A stretch of 5,309 nucleotides of DNA from Spirochaetaceae bacterium (lineage in GTDB: Bacteria > Spirochaetota > Spirochaetia > Treponematales > Breznakiellaceae). Positions within the stretch are counted from its first letter, which is position 1. The number at the start of each line of letters is the position of its first letter. Location: the NCBI GenBank assembly GCA_031269165.1, contig JAISZQ010000039.1, positions 1 through 5,309 on the forward strand. The letters are read 5' to 3'. Below the pieces are notes generated by a model. The model was not told the origin of the DNA and searched no databases. It was given only the letters and a program-made list of their open reading frames with translations. Positions 1 through 4,799 of this stretch are shown piece after piece. A program made the position numbers and the translations under genes.

Positions 1-290
1 TTGACAGTTCTAAAACACAGACTGTTACCATCGGCTCGGCTACTACCAAGATTGGCCTGGCGTCGTGGGCAGATGCTTCCGCGGCGGCGGTGACGGCGGC
101 TGACGGGACTACGGCTCCGCCATCAGGCACGATCACGGGCCAGGCGCAGGACGCAGGCAGCGGCACCGAGCTAGGCACGATTACCGCCGGGGACGAGGCG
201 GCAAAGGGCGTCCTGATTACCGGAGCGACCGCGACGGCTAATGCTTTGGCGACTGTAAAGGGCGGGAAGGTCAAGACGACCAACTCCTAA
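1..290 (+). CDS. 3' end of an Ala/Thr/Gly-rich protein of unknown function (5' truncated by window edge)
   Basis: The frame is open from base 3 and ends at TAA 288-290, giving about 95 C-terminal residues; the true start lies left of the window. A GTG at base 90 could be read as a start, but the frame is open upstream of it with similar composition, so I treat this as a partial gene. The visible chain is rich in Ala, Thr, Gly and Ser, contains no cysteine and ends in a Lys/Thr-rich tail. It has no membrane segment and no motif I recognise. Repeated short patterns such as GTIT suggest a beta-rich or low-complexity surface or secreted protein, but that is a guess. It lies 154 bases upstream of the lectin-like gene on the same strand, so the two may belong to one transcription unit, although hairpins lie between them. 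Confidence 0.6.
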   Translation, partial: DSSKTQTVTIGSATTKIGLASWADASAAAVTAADGTTAPPSGTITGQAQDAGSGTELGTITAGDEAAKGVLITGATATANALATVKGGKVKTTNS

Positions 291-325
291 TTCGGAATGT
301 GTAGCCCGGCGCACTCGTGCCATAG

Positions 326-367
326 GCGGGACGGGGGAATCAGCGAATACGCGCATCCCCGTCCCGC
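326..367 (+). terminator. Long-loop hairpin after the partial gene
   Basis: Perfect 11-bp stem: GCGGGACGGGG at 326-336 pairs with CCCCGTCCCGC at 357-367, with a 20-base loop. It begins 36 bases after the stop of the partial gene. No T-run follows, so it is not a textbook intrinsic terminator. It could protect an mRNA 3' end or be the first element of the lectin leader. Confidence 0.4.
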
Positions 368-382
368 TCGACGAAACAAATG

Positions 383-408
383 AGCCGGGCCTTGGAAAAG
401 GCCCGGCT
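383..408 (+). terminator. GC-rich hairpin with GGAA tetraloop (terminator or leader element)
   Basis: Perfect 11-bp stem: AGCCGGGCCTT at 383-393 pairs with AAGGCCCGGCT at 398-408, closed by a GGAA (GNRA-type) tetraloop. It is preceded by the A-rich stretch ACGAAACAAA. Only a weak TTGATT tail follows, so termination on the + strand would be inefficient. It lies between the partial gene and the lectin-like gene and could set their relative expression. Confidence 0.5.
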
Positions 409-413
409 TGATT

Positions 414-431
414 GCCCTCACAAGGGAGGGC
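414..431 (+). promoter_or_regulatory. Small hairpin immediately before the lectin-like gene's ribosome binding site
   Basis: GCCCTC (414-419) pairs with GAGGGC (426-431) around the loop ACAAGG. The Shine-Dalgarno-like AAAGGGGA begins directly after it at about 432-439, with the ATG at 445. It is the third hairpin in a row in this leader. A hairpin this close to the ribosome binding site could affect initiation, but no regulatory mechanism is shown. Confidence 0.35.
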
Positions 432-444
432 AAAGGGGATTATT

Positions 445-822
445 ATGAGCAAAGCAACAATTAAACTGACGGCCGTCGCGAATGGCGAGCGGATGACCGT
501 GTCGGTTATCACGGCTTGCAGCAACACGGGAACCATAACGCTGCTCGACGATTCCACGGTCTACGGAACGCTGAAGAAAACGACGTCGGGCCAGCCGCAG
601 TTTTTAGGGGCCTTTTCCGCCATCTATGGCGGCGGCAGCAACCTGCGCGTTGAGCTTGACATCACGACCTCAAGTCTCAAGACGCTGGTGGATTACCTTG
701 CCATCTTGGACGGCGCGGGAACCGCCTACGGCGGTTGCTACACCATAGCCGTCGAGGACTCTACCGACAACGATTACAACGACTATGTAATCGCGGTATT
801 GGTAACGAAAAAGGCCAAGTAA
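445..822 (+). CDS. LecB/PA-IIL-like (fucose-binding lectin II family) calcium-dependent lectin
   Basis: A 125-residue protein. I chose ATG 445 because AAAGGGGA sits about 7 bases upstream; an in-frame TTG at 412 would add 11 residues but has no such site. Residues 104-113 read EDSTDNDYND, almost identical to the calcium-binding loop of Pseudomonas LecB (EDGTDNDYND, as I recall it). E104, D108, D110, N112 and D113 match the ligands that hold two calcium ions, through which these lectins bind fucose, mannose and related sugars. An upstream ACSNTGT stretch (24-30) probably corresponds to the ANSSGT loop that supplies another ligand (N27 matching N21) and the specificity residues. There is no signal peptide, as in LecB. 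Oddly, the chain ends VTKKAK, whereas LecB ends in WPLG, whose terminal Gly carboxylate completes the neighbouring subunit's calcium site. Family assignment is good; the sugar and cellular role are unknown. Confidence 0.75.
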   Translation: MSKATIKLTAVANGERMTVSVITACSNTGTITLLDDSTVYGTLKKTTSGQPQFLGAFSAIYGGGSNLRVELDITTSSLKTLVDYLAILDGAGTAYGGCYTIAVEDSTDNDYNDYVIAVLVTKKAK

Positions 823-866
823 GCCCCGGTACCGCCATCCGTCATTGCGAGAGCGTGGCGGGCATC

Positions 867-943
867 GTCATTGCGAAGTGAGCAGGGTGAAGCAACCCAG
901 AAAGGGCAGCCCGACTGGATTGCTTCGCTCCGCTCGCAATGAC
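867..943. repeat. CATTGCGAG-type palindromic repeat unit 1 (left cluster)
   Basis: The left arm (867-900) runs from GTCATTGCGAAG to GAAGCAACCCAG. The centre is about 14 bases (901-914). The right arm (915-943) runs from CTGGATTGCTTCG to CGCTCGCAATGAC. The arms pair with a few mismatches, and the left arm is the more diverged. Confidence 0.85.
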
Positions 944-979
944 GGCGGGCATCGTCATTGCGAGGTGCGTGGCGTGCGC

Positions 980-1077
980 GTCATTGCGAGGCGCGAAGCG
1001 ACGAAGCAATCCAGACAGAGAAGGCATCCCCCCTAGATTGCTTCGCCCGCTCTAACGAGCAGCCCGTTCGCAATGAC
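980..1077. repeat. CATTGCGAG-type palindromic repeat unit 2 (left cluster), with an extra insert in one arm
   Basis: The left arm (980-1014) runs from GTCATTGCGAGG to CGAAGCAATCCAG; the right arm (1033-1077) runs from CTAGATTGCTTCG to CGCAATGAC. The right arm carries an extra GC-rich segment at about 1046-1067, including CCCGCTCTAACGAGC, which is nearly the reverse complement of the insert in unit 4800-4887. Confidence 0.85.
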
Positions 1078-1093
1078 GCGTTTGTTCGCGTGG

Positions 1094-1127
1094 TTCATTT
1101 TCCATTATCCATTTATCATTTTCAATT
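1094..1127. repeat. AT-rich run of CATTATC-like short tandem words
   Basis: The stretch is a degenerate tandem series of 6-8-base words (CATTTTC, CATTATC, CATTTATC, ATTTTC, AATT). Its AT-rich composition breaks sharply from the GC-rich flanks. It overlaps the stop codon of the RluD-like gene (1122-1124) and adjoins the GC hairpin at 1128-1146. Such degenerate heptanucleotide runs are a common intergenic repeat type. Confidence 0.6.
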
Positions 1128-2162
1128 CCCCGCGCGAGGCGCGGGGCGAGGGCCAAGCCCCGGAACCAGCGCAAAACGTTCCGGCAAGGGGGCCTTGAAT
1201 GTCCCGCGTTCGCCGTGGGGCAGCGTGATCTCAAGGGACAAGGCGTGGAGCATGAGGGTCGCAGTCGGGAAACGGGGGTCTTTCTTGTGGTAGAGCGGGT
1301 CGCCGAGGATGGGGCAGCCGATATGCCGCAGGTGTACCCGCAACTGGTGGGTGCGGCCCGTTCGCGGCCTCAAGAGGAGAAGGCTGTATACGCCGCCGCC
1401 TGAAACCACGCTTTTGACCAATTTGTAACGGGTTATGGCGCGTTTGCCTTTCTCGCCGCCTCCGCTTGCCCCGCTTACCATGAAGGTTTTGCGGTTTCGG
1501 GTATCGCGGCAGAGACGGGTATCGATGAGGCCCCGTTCTTGGGGAGGGGCGCCTGCGACAATCGTCGCATAGGTCTTCTTGACGGCGCGTTCCTTGAACT
1601 GCCCGCTCAAAAAACGCAGCGCGTCTTCCGTGTAGGCGGCGATGAGGACGCCGCTCGTGTCCTTGTCGAGGCGGTGGACGATGAACGGACGGTCTGAGGA
1701 ACATCCCGCGAAGGGGCGTTCCCCTCGTTCCGCGCCGGAGTGTTCCCCGTACACGCCATCCGCTTTTTGTTGCCCGTCCGCCGTCGTCCGCCGCCAGAGG
1801 AGCGCGTTGACGAGGGTGCCCCGGTAGTTTCCCGCGCCGGGGTGGACGACCATCCCTTGGGCCTTGTCAAGGACAACACAGGTTTCGTCTTCGTAGATGA
1901 TGGAAAGCGGGATGTTTTCAGGCGGCAGTTCGGACGGCGGCCGCTCGTCCCACGACAGCGCGATCCGGTCGCCGGGCTTGACGGGGCGCGACCGCTTGAC
2001 CGCCTTGCCGTTGACAACCGCCGCGAGGCTCCGTGATTTGATCTGAGAACGGGTTAAAAGCCCCAGAACGGACGCAACATAGACATCGAGCCGCATCGGC
2101 CCGCGCCATACGCCCGTGCTCGTTACCGCGTCCGCCGTCACGATTCCTTCGTAACGGCCCAT
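1122..2162 (-). CDS. rluD: RluA/RluD-family 23S rRNA pseudouridine synthase
   Basis: A 346-residue enzyme that isomerises uridines to pseudouridine in large-subunit rRNA. An N-terminal S4-like RNA-binding region (about residues 22-80) is followed by the catalytic domain. The signature HRLDKDTSG is at 163-171, with D166 as the expected catalytic aspartate. VVHPGAGNYRGTLVNALL (105-122) and RTGRTHQLRVH (267-277) are further family motifs. ATG 2162 directly follows the TAG of the upstream gene, with AGGA just before it, so translation is probably coupled; M23 is a less likely alternative start. Between NALLWR and the catalytic motif there is a Gly/Asp/Glu-rich stretch (about 125-157) that looks longer than usual. 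The last dozen residues are encoded by a GC-rich hairpin and repeat sequence, so the native C-terminus may have been altered. The family is certain; which uridines are modified cannot be read from sequence. Confidence 0.92.
   Translation of the reverse strand: MGRYEGIVTADAVTSTGVWRGPMRLDVYVASVLGLLTRSQIKSRSLAAVVNGKAVKRSRPVKPGDRIALSWDERPPSELPPENIPLSIIYEDETCVVLDKAQGMVVHPGAGNYRGTLVNALLWRRTTADGQQKADGVYGEHSGAERGERPFAGCSSDRPFIVHRLDKDTSGVLIAAYTEDALRFLSGQFKERAVKKTYATIVAGAPPQERGLIDTRLCRDTRNRKTFMVSGASGGGEKGKRAITRYKLVKSVVSGGGVYSLLLLRPRTGRTHQLRVHLRHIGCPILGDPLYHKKDPRFPTATLMLHALSLEITLPHGERGTFKAPLPERFALVPGLGPRPAPRAGN
1128..1146 (-). terminator. Perfect GC hairpin at the 3' end of the RluD-like gene
   Basis: CCCCGCGC (1128-1135) pairs perfectly with GCGCGGGG (1139-1146) around a 3-base loop. 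It lies inside the last codons of the gene, just before the stop at 1122-1124. The downstream sequence on the minus strand is A-rich rather than U-rich, so it is terminator-like only in stem strength. It may be the end of a repeat element. Confidence 0.35.
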
Positions 2163-2630
2163 CTATTCCTCGTGCCTATCCTCGTAGAGCGGAGAGTGCC
2201 GGATGTCCGTTTCCGGCCGGGAACGCGCCTCTTCCTTCTTTGCCGCCGCATGGCGTTTCACCAAGATGATGACGAGATCAATCGCCGCGACAGAGAGCGA
2301 CAAGACGGCGCTGCCGAGAATCACGTTGCCATAATCCTCGGACTTCCACGAAGCACCGCCCTTGACCGGCCACGGATAGTAGGCCGAGTCCCAGCCGTGT
2401 TGCGCGGAACGCATGAGGTCGTAGCCGATGCTCGTAACCAGATAGGCGAAGGGGAAAAGGCCGAACGCCACCACGTCGAAACGGCGGAGATCTTTCGCAA
2501 ACTGTGGCCATTCGATAGCGTCTTTGTTCGGGGTCGCGGCTTGAGTTGTCTGCGCACAAAGGCGCGGCGCGGGTAACAGAGAAAACACGAGAGTCCCCAG
2601 CATAAACGCTGCCAGAACCATTTTTTTCAC
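2163..2630 (-). CDS. Small exported/membrane protein of unknown function
   Basis: A 155-residue protein, not assigned to a family. The start is GTG at 2630-2628, overlapping the TGA of the yggS-like gene as GTGA; the ATG at codon 4 (2621) is an alternative. Residues 1-26 look like a signal peptide: MKKM, a hydrophobic core (LAAFMLGTLVFSLL), then a possible cleavage site near LCA-QT. C25 could be a loose spirochaetal lipobox, but this is weak. Two hydrophobic stretches follow, at about 52-70 (VVAFGLFPFAYLV) and 102-124 (NVILGSAVLSLSVAAIDLV), the second ending in a Lys/Arg-rich charged tail. Between them is a Trp/Tyr-rich loop (WDSAYYPWP, about 80-88). This suggests a small inner-membrane or periplasm-facing protein. 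Its place in an rRNA-modification operon does not reveal its job. Confidence 0.75.
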   Translation of the reverse strand: MKKMVLAAFMLGTLVFSLLPAPRLCAQTTQAATPNKDAIEWPQFAKDLRRFDVVAFGLFPFAYLVTSIGYDLMRSAQHGWDSAYYPWPVKGGASWKSEDYGNVILGSAVLSLSVAAIDLVIILVKRHAAAKKEEARSRPETDIRHSPLYEDRHEE

Positions 2631-3334
2631 GGTTGCCGCTCCCCGAAGATAGCGGTGCCGATACGCACCATCGTCGCCCCTTCTTCAATGGCGATAGGAT
2701 AATCGCCCGACATACCCATCGAAAGAATCTTCCATTGTACCTCTGGATAGCGCGTCCCGGCTTCCTCTCGTAACGTATACAAACCGCGAAAGGCCGCGCG
2801 GACGGCCTTTTCATTATCGGTAAGGGGGGCCATCGTCATAAGCCCCTCGACACGAAGATGGCGAGAAGAAAGCGCCTTCTCGACCCCCCGGAAGAACGCC
2901 GCCTTGTCCGCATAGCCGCTCTTGGCATCCTCGCCTGAGTTTATCTCAAAAAGGATGCCTTGCGTTTTCCCCATCGCCGCCGCCGTCTTGTCCAGTTCAT
3001 CAATGAGTTCGTCGCGGTCAACCGACTGGACGAGAGAACAACACTCCAGCGTTTTCTTGACCTTGTTCCGCTGGAGAGGGCCGATCATGTGAATCTCCAC
3101 GTCCGGGCTGCCGGCGGCACGCAATTTGTCCCAGTCCCGCACCTTGGGGTAAAACTCCTGCACCCGGTTTTCCCCGAAAATGCGCACCCCGGCGGCATAG
3201 GCTTCTTCCATTGCCGCAATCGGGTGAAACTTGGAGACGGCGCAGAGCGTTATCTCGCAAGGCTTCCGCCCGCAACGCAACGCAATTTCCGCGAGAGAGG
3301 CGGTTATCCGGTCAACATTGTCCTTTATGCTCAT
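2627..3334 (-). CDS. yggS: YggS/YBL036C (PROSC)-family pyridoxal-phosphate-binding protein
   Basis: A 235-residue protein of the usual family length. It has a single-domain alanine-racemase-like TIM-barrel fold, binds PLP and helps PLP and amino-acid homeostasis; no firm catalytic activity is known for the family. Visible motifs are AVSKFHP with the PLP-linking K35, GENRVQE (54-60), HMIGPLQRNK (82-91, usually HFIGxLQxNK), EGLMTMAP (163-170) and the phosphate-binding C-terminus SMGMSGDYPIAIEEGAT followed by VRIGTAIFG (205-231). ATG 3334 lies inside the 3' end of rsmA (23-base overlap), with GGAG about 13 bases upstream. Its stop overlaps the next start as GTGA. All core residues are intact. 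Confidence 0.93.
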   Translation of the reverse strand: MSIKDNVDRITASLAEIALRCGRKPCEITLCAVSKFHPIAAMEEAYAAGVRIFGENRVQEFYPKVRDWDKLRAAGSPDVEIHMIGPLQRNKVKKTLECCSLVQSVDRDELIDELDKTAAAMGKTQGILFEINSGEDAKSGYADKAAFFRGVEKALSSRHLRVEGLMTMAPLTDNEKAVRAAFRGLYTLREEAGTRYPEVQWKILSMGMSGDYPIAIEEGATMVRIGTAIFGERQP

Positions 3335-4508
3335 AATCCGTCAAACACTCCGCAACACTCCTGAAATCGTTCGCCGAAAGGTTCTCCGCCCGCGCGTTTT
3401 TCGCTATTCCGCACCGGGAAAGTACCGTCTCACACAAAGCGGCACGGCTCTCGCCCGGCAACCCAAACCCGGCGTTTTCAGCGGCAAAACAACAGAGGTT
3501 ATTATAGACGGTTTTCCGCCGCCGTGCAAAGAGGGCGCGTACCAGAGGGAAAAAGATCGGCGGCACGTCTGCCTTGTTTTGATGGGGATGTTCCCCGCCG
3601 CTGTGGTTCGGGAGGGGGGCGTTGCGGGGGGCGGGCCTACAACCCTCAACATCCTGTTTCGGGTTTCCGTCCGGGGCGTACTCAGTAATGCGTCCATCCA
3701 TGGACGCTTTGGGTACGCCCACAAAATCATGCACCGCATGGTTTTGTCCCGCAGAGGGGGGTAGCGTATGACCGTAAGCGCAAGCGGCGGGCAGTAGCGA
3801 GGGGTCGGCAACAAATGTTGCCGCGACTTCCCCCCTTGAATGGCTGTCTTTGAGCGGGCTTTTGGGGTAAAAGCATAACGCGGCCGAATCCACGTTGGGC
3901 GGCGGATAGAAGAAACTCCCTTTCATCGGGCAGATGTTCCGCGTCTCGTAGGCAAGGGCAAACAGCACGGCAAGCGAGGAATAGTCCTTGTCCCCGCTCC
4001 GGGCGGTGATCCGGCGGGCGACTTCTTTCTGCACGGTGACGGCGGCGCGGGAGAAAAGCCGTCCCTTCTCGATGAAGTCACCGAGCAATGTCCCGGCGAT
4101 GTTGTACGGCAAGTTGCCCAGCAGCGAGAGCGGCGTATTCCCCGCTTGGGCGGAACATTCGGGCCATGTTTTGAGCGCGTCTCCCGCGACAATCGTGAGC
4201 CTCTTCTCGGCGATTTCCTTCGCAAACAGTATGTGCAACGCGCCGACAAAGCCCCGGTCGATCTCGAACACCGTAACCCGCGCCCCCCGGTCGAGGAGGA
4301 GCCGCGTCATCGCGCCCAGCCCCGGACCGATCTCCCACACGGCATCCCCCGCGTGAACATCAAGGGCCTCGACGAGCTTGTCCCGCGCCCCTTCGTTGAT
4401 CAAAAAGTGCTGTCCAAACCGTTTCTGCGCCGAAAGGCCGTGCGCGTCCAGAAAAGCCTTGATCGAGGAGGGCGAGTTGTAATTCAAACAGTTTTCGGTA
4501 TAATCCAT
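3312..4508 (-). CDS. rsmA: 16S rRNA (adenine1518/1519-N6)-dimethyltransferase RsmA (KsgA) with a ~100-residue insertion
   Basis: A 398-residue protein; the family is usually about 270-290. It dimethylates two adjacent adenines near the 3' end of 16S rRNA using SAM during small-subunit assembly. I chose ATG 4508 because AGAGGG lies about 10 bases upstream and QKRFGQHFL falls at residues 28-36, as expected; an upstream extension to 4658 would be translated repeat DNA. Motifs: EIGPGLGAMT (59-68, SAM loop), FEIDRG (81-86), GDAL (109-112), NLPYNI (132-137, catalytic motif IV) and FYPPPNVDSA (200-209). The C-terminal FPLVRALFARRRKT (320-333) and NNL resume normal family sequence. Between them, about residues 217-316 are foreign, Pro/His/Asn-rich and encoded by palindromic DNA. 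The frame is preserved and every catalytic motif is present, so the protein may be active, but an altered or inactive product cannot be excluded. Confidence 0.93.
   Translation of the reverse strand: MDYTENCLNYNSPSSIKAFLDAHGLSAQKRFGQHFLINEGARDKLVEALDVHAGDAVWEIGPGLGAMTRLLLDRGARVTVFEIDRGFVGALHILFAKEIAEKRLTIVAGDALKTWPECSAQAGNTPLSLLGNLPYNIAGTLLGDFIEKGRLFSRAAVTVQKEVARRITARSGDKDYSSLAVLFALAYETRNICPMKGSFFYPPPNVDSAALCFYPKSPLKDSHSRGEVAATFVADPSLLPAACAYGHTLPPSAGQNHAVHDFVGVPKASMDGRITEYAPDGNPKQDVEGCRPAPRNAPLPNHSGGEHPHQNKADVPPIFFPLVRALFARRRKTVYNNLCCFAAENAGFGLPGESRAALCETVLSRCGIAKNARAENLSANDFRSVAECLTDYEHKGQC
3674..3720. repeat. Two-part perfect hairpin within the rsmA insertion
   Basis: The outer 8-bp stem is GGGCGTAC (3674-3681) with GTACGCCC (3713-3720). 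The inner 8-bp stem is GCGTCCAT (3690-3697) with ATGGACGC (3700-3707) and a CC loop. The asymmetric internal loop has 8 bases on one side and 5 on the other. The mRNA of rsmA would carry this fold. Confidence 0.7.
3721..3747. repeat. Hairpin within the rsmA insertion
   Basis: ACAAAA (3721-3726) pairs with TTTTGT (3742-3747) and CATGC (3728-3732) with GCATG (3736-3740), with one T/G apposition at 3727/3741 and an ACC loop. It starts at the base directly after the preceding hairpin ends, so the two stems would stack side by side. Confidence 0.65.
3804..3827. repeat. GGCAACA/TGTTGCC hairpin within the rsmA insertion
   Basis: GGCAACA (3807-3813) pairs with TGTTGCC (3816-3822) around AA, with a further GTC/GAC pairing at 3804-3806 and 3825-3827. 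On the minus strand the core reads GCGGCAACATTTGTTGCCG, nearly the same as a hairpin inside a repeat unit at 4604-4621. Confidence 0.65.
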
Positions 4509-4523
4509 CCAGAATATCCCTCT

Positions 4524-4553
4524 ATTATGATAACGTGTCGGCGGTCGAGTGAA
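4524..4553 (-). promoter_or_regulatory. Possible weak promoter for the rsmA operon
   Basis: On the minus strand, TTCACT (4553-4548) and CATAAT (4529-4524) are separated by 18 bases, and the -10 lies about 16 bases before the ATG at 4508. Only the -10 resembles consensus. It is the sole candidate in the short non-repeat gap between the repeat array and the operon; transcription could also start further upstream. Confidence 0.3.
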
Positions 4554-4589
4554 CACCACCTTTTGAACAGCAATGACGGGAGGAGAATT

Positions 4590-4688
4590 GTCATTGCGAG
4601 CCGGCGGCAACATAGTTGCCGTTAGCGACGAAGCAATCCAGATAGGGGAGGCCCTCACGCTGGATTGCTTCGCTTCGCTCGCAATGAC
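4590..4688. repeat. CATTGCGAG-type unit 1 (right array), with GGCAAC hairpin insert
   Basis: The left arm is 4590-4641, the centre about 4642-4659 and the right arm 4660-4688 (CTGGATTGCTTCG to GCAATGAC). The left arm is longer than the right because of an inserted hairpin, CGGCAAC-ATA-GTTGCCG (4605-4621), placed between GCGAG and CGAAGCAATCC. Confidence 0.85.
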
Positions 4689-4700
4689 GAGGGGAGAGTT

Positions 4701-4787
4701 GTCATTGCGAGCCGCTCATAGAGCGGGCGAAGCAATCTATGCGGAGAAGGCATTCACGCTGGATTGCTTCGCTCTGCTCGCAATGCC
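4701..4787. repeat. CATTGCGAG-type unit 2 (right array)
   Basis: The left arm starts GTCATTGCGAG and ends GAAGCAATCTA. It contains an insert CCGCTC-ATA-GAGCGG that folds on itself. The right arm (4759-4787) ends GCAATGCC instead of GCAATGAC, a point change in the terminal motif. Confidence 0.85.
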
Positions 4788-4799
4788 GGGGGGAGAGTC

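Larger units (their letters stand above)
841..1077. repeat. Cluster of 'GTCATTGCGAG' inverted-repeat units between convergent genes
   Basis: The 299 bases between the lectin-like gene and the RluD-like gene hold no credible gene. They contain two full palindromic units (867-943, 980-1077) and two left-end fragments beginning GTCATTGCGAG (841-851 and 954-964). The units share a CGTCATTGCGAG left edge and a CGCAATGAC right edge. Dispersed repeats with this core occur in many unrelated bacteria (recollection, not a search). Short ORFs here on both strands translate into the artefactual DCFA/SLAMT and RHCEARSDEAIQ-type strings typical of this repeat and should not be annotated. As convergent intergenic palindromes they could fold as bidirectional 3'-end structures. 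Confidence 0.85.
3561..3860. repeat. Palindrome-rich element inserted in frame inside rsmA
   Basis: This stretch has no counterpart in the usual RsmA chain; its limits are estimated from where family-like sequence stops and resumes (3840-3860 and 3560-3575). It holds several strong hairpins. One is a two-part stem with GGGCGTAC 3674-3681 pairing GTACGCCC 3713-3720, enclosing GCGTCCAT 3690-3697 pairing ATGGACGC 3700-3707. Another is at 3721-3747 (ACAAAA, CATGC, loop ACC, GCATG, TTTTGT). A third is at 3804-3827, with GGCAACA and TGTTGCC around AA. The density of palindromes and the intact frame resemble the coding-compatible palindromic elements known from Rickettsia (RPE), by analogy only. No transposase is present, so if mobile it would move in trans. 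I believe similar sequences recur in termite-gut treponemes, but could not check. Confidence 0.65.

Noticed and set aside
412..444. TTG start 11 codons upstream of the lectin ATG
   Set aside because: It falls at the edge of a hairpin and has no ribosome binding site, whereas ATG 445 has a good one.
171..557. Minus-strand ORF of 128 codons
   Set aside because: It lies antisense to the partial gene, the hairpin leader and the start of the lectin gene, shows no motif or good initiation site, and is explained by high GC.
845..1293. Plus-strand ORFs across the left repeat cluster and the end of the RluD-like gene
   Set aside because: They read through repeat units and antisense to a well-supported gene, and their proteins consist of repeat-derived strings.
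3231..3764. Plus-strand ORF of 177 codons opposite rsmA and yggS
   Set aside because: It is antisense to two motif-supported genes and has no recognisable domain; I kept it only as evidence for stop-poor frames in the insertion.
3312..4508. rsmA as a pseudogene
   Set aside because: The insertion keeps the frame, both flanks retain all conserved motifs, and downstream coupling is intact, so the coding sequence is called as functional in principle.
4509..4658. N-terminal extension of RsmA to an upstream ATG at 4658
   Set aside because: The extra 50 residues come from repeat DNA; ATG 4508 has a Shine-Dalgarno site and puts the first conserved motif at the normal distance.
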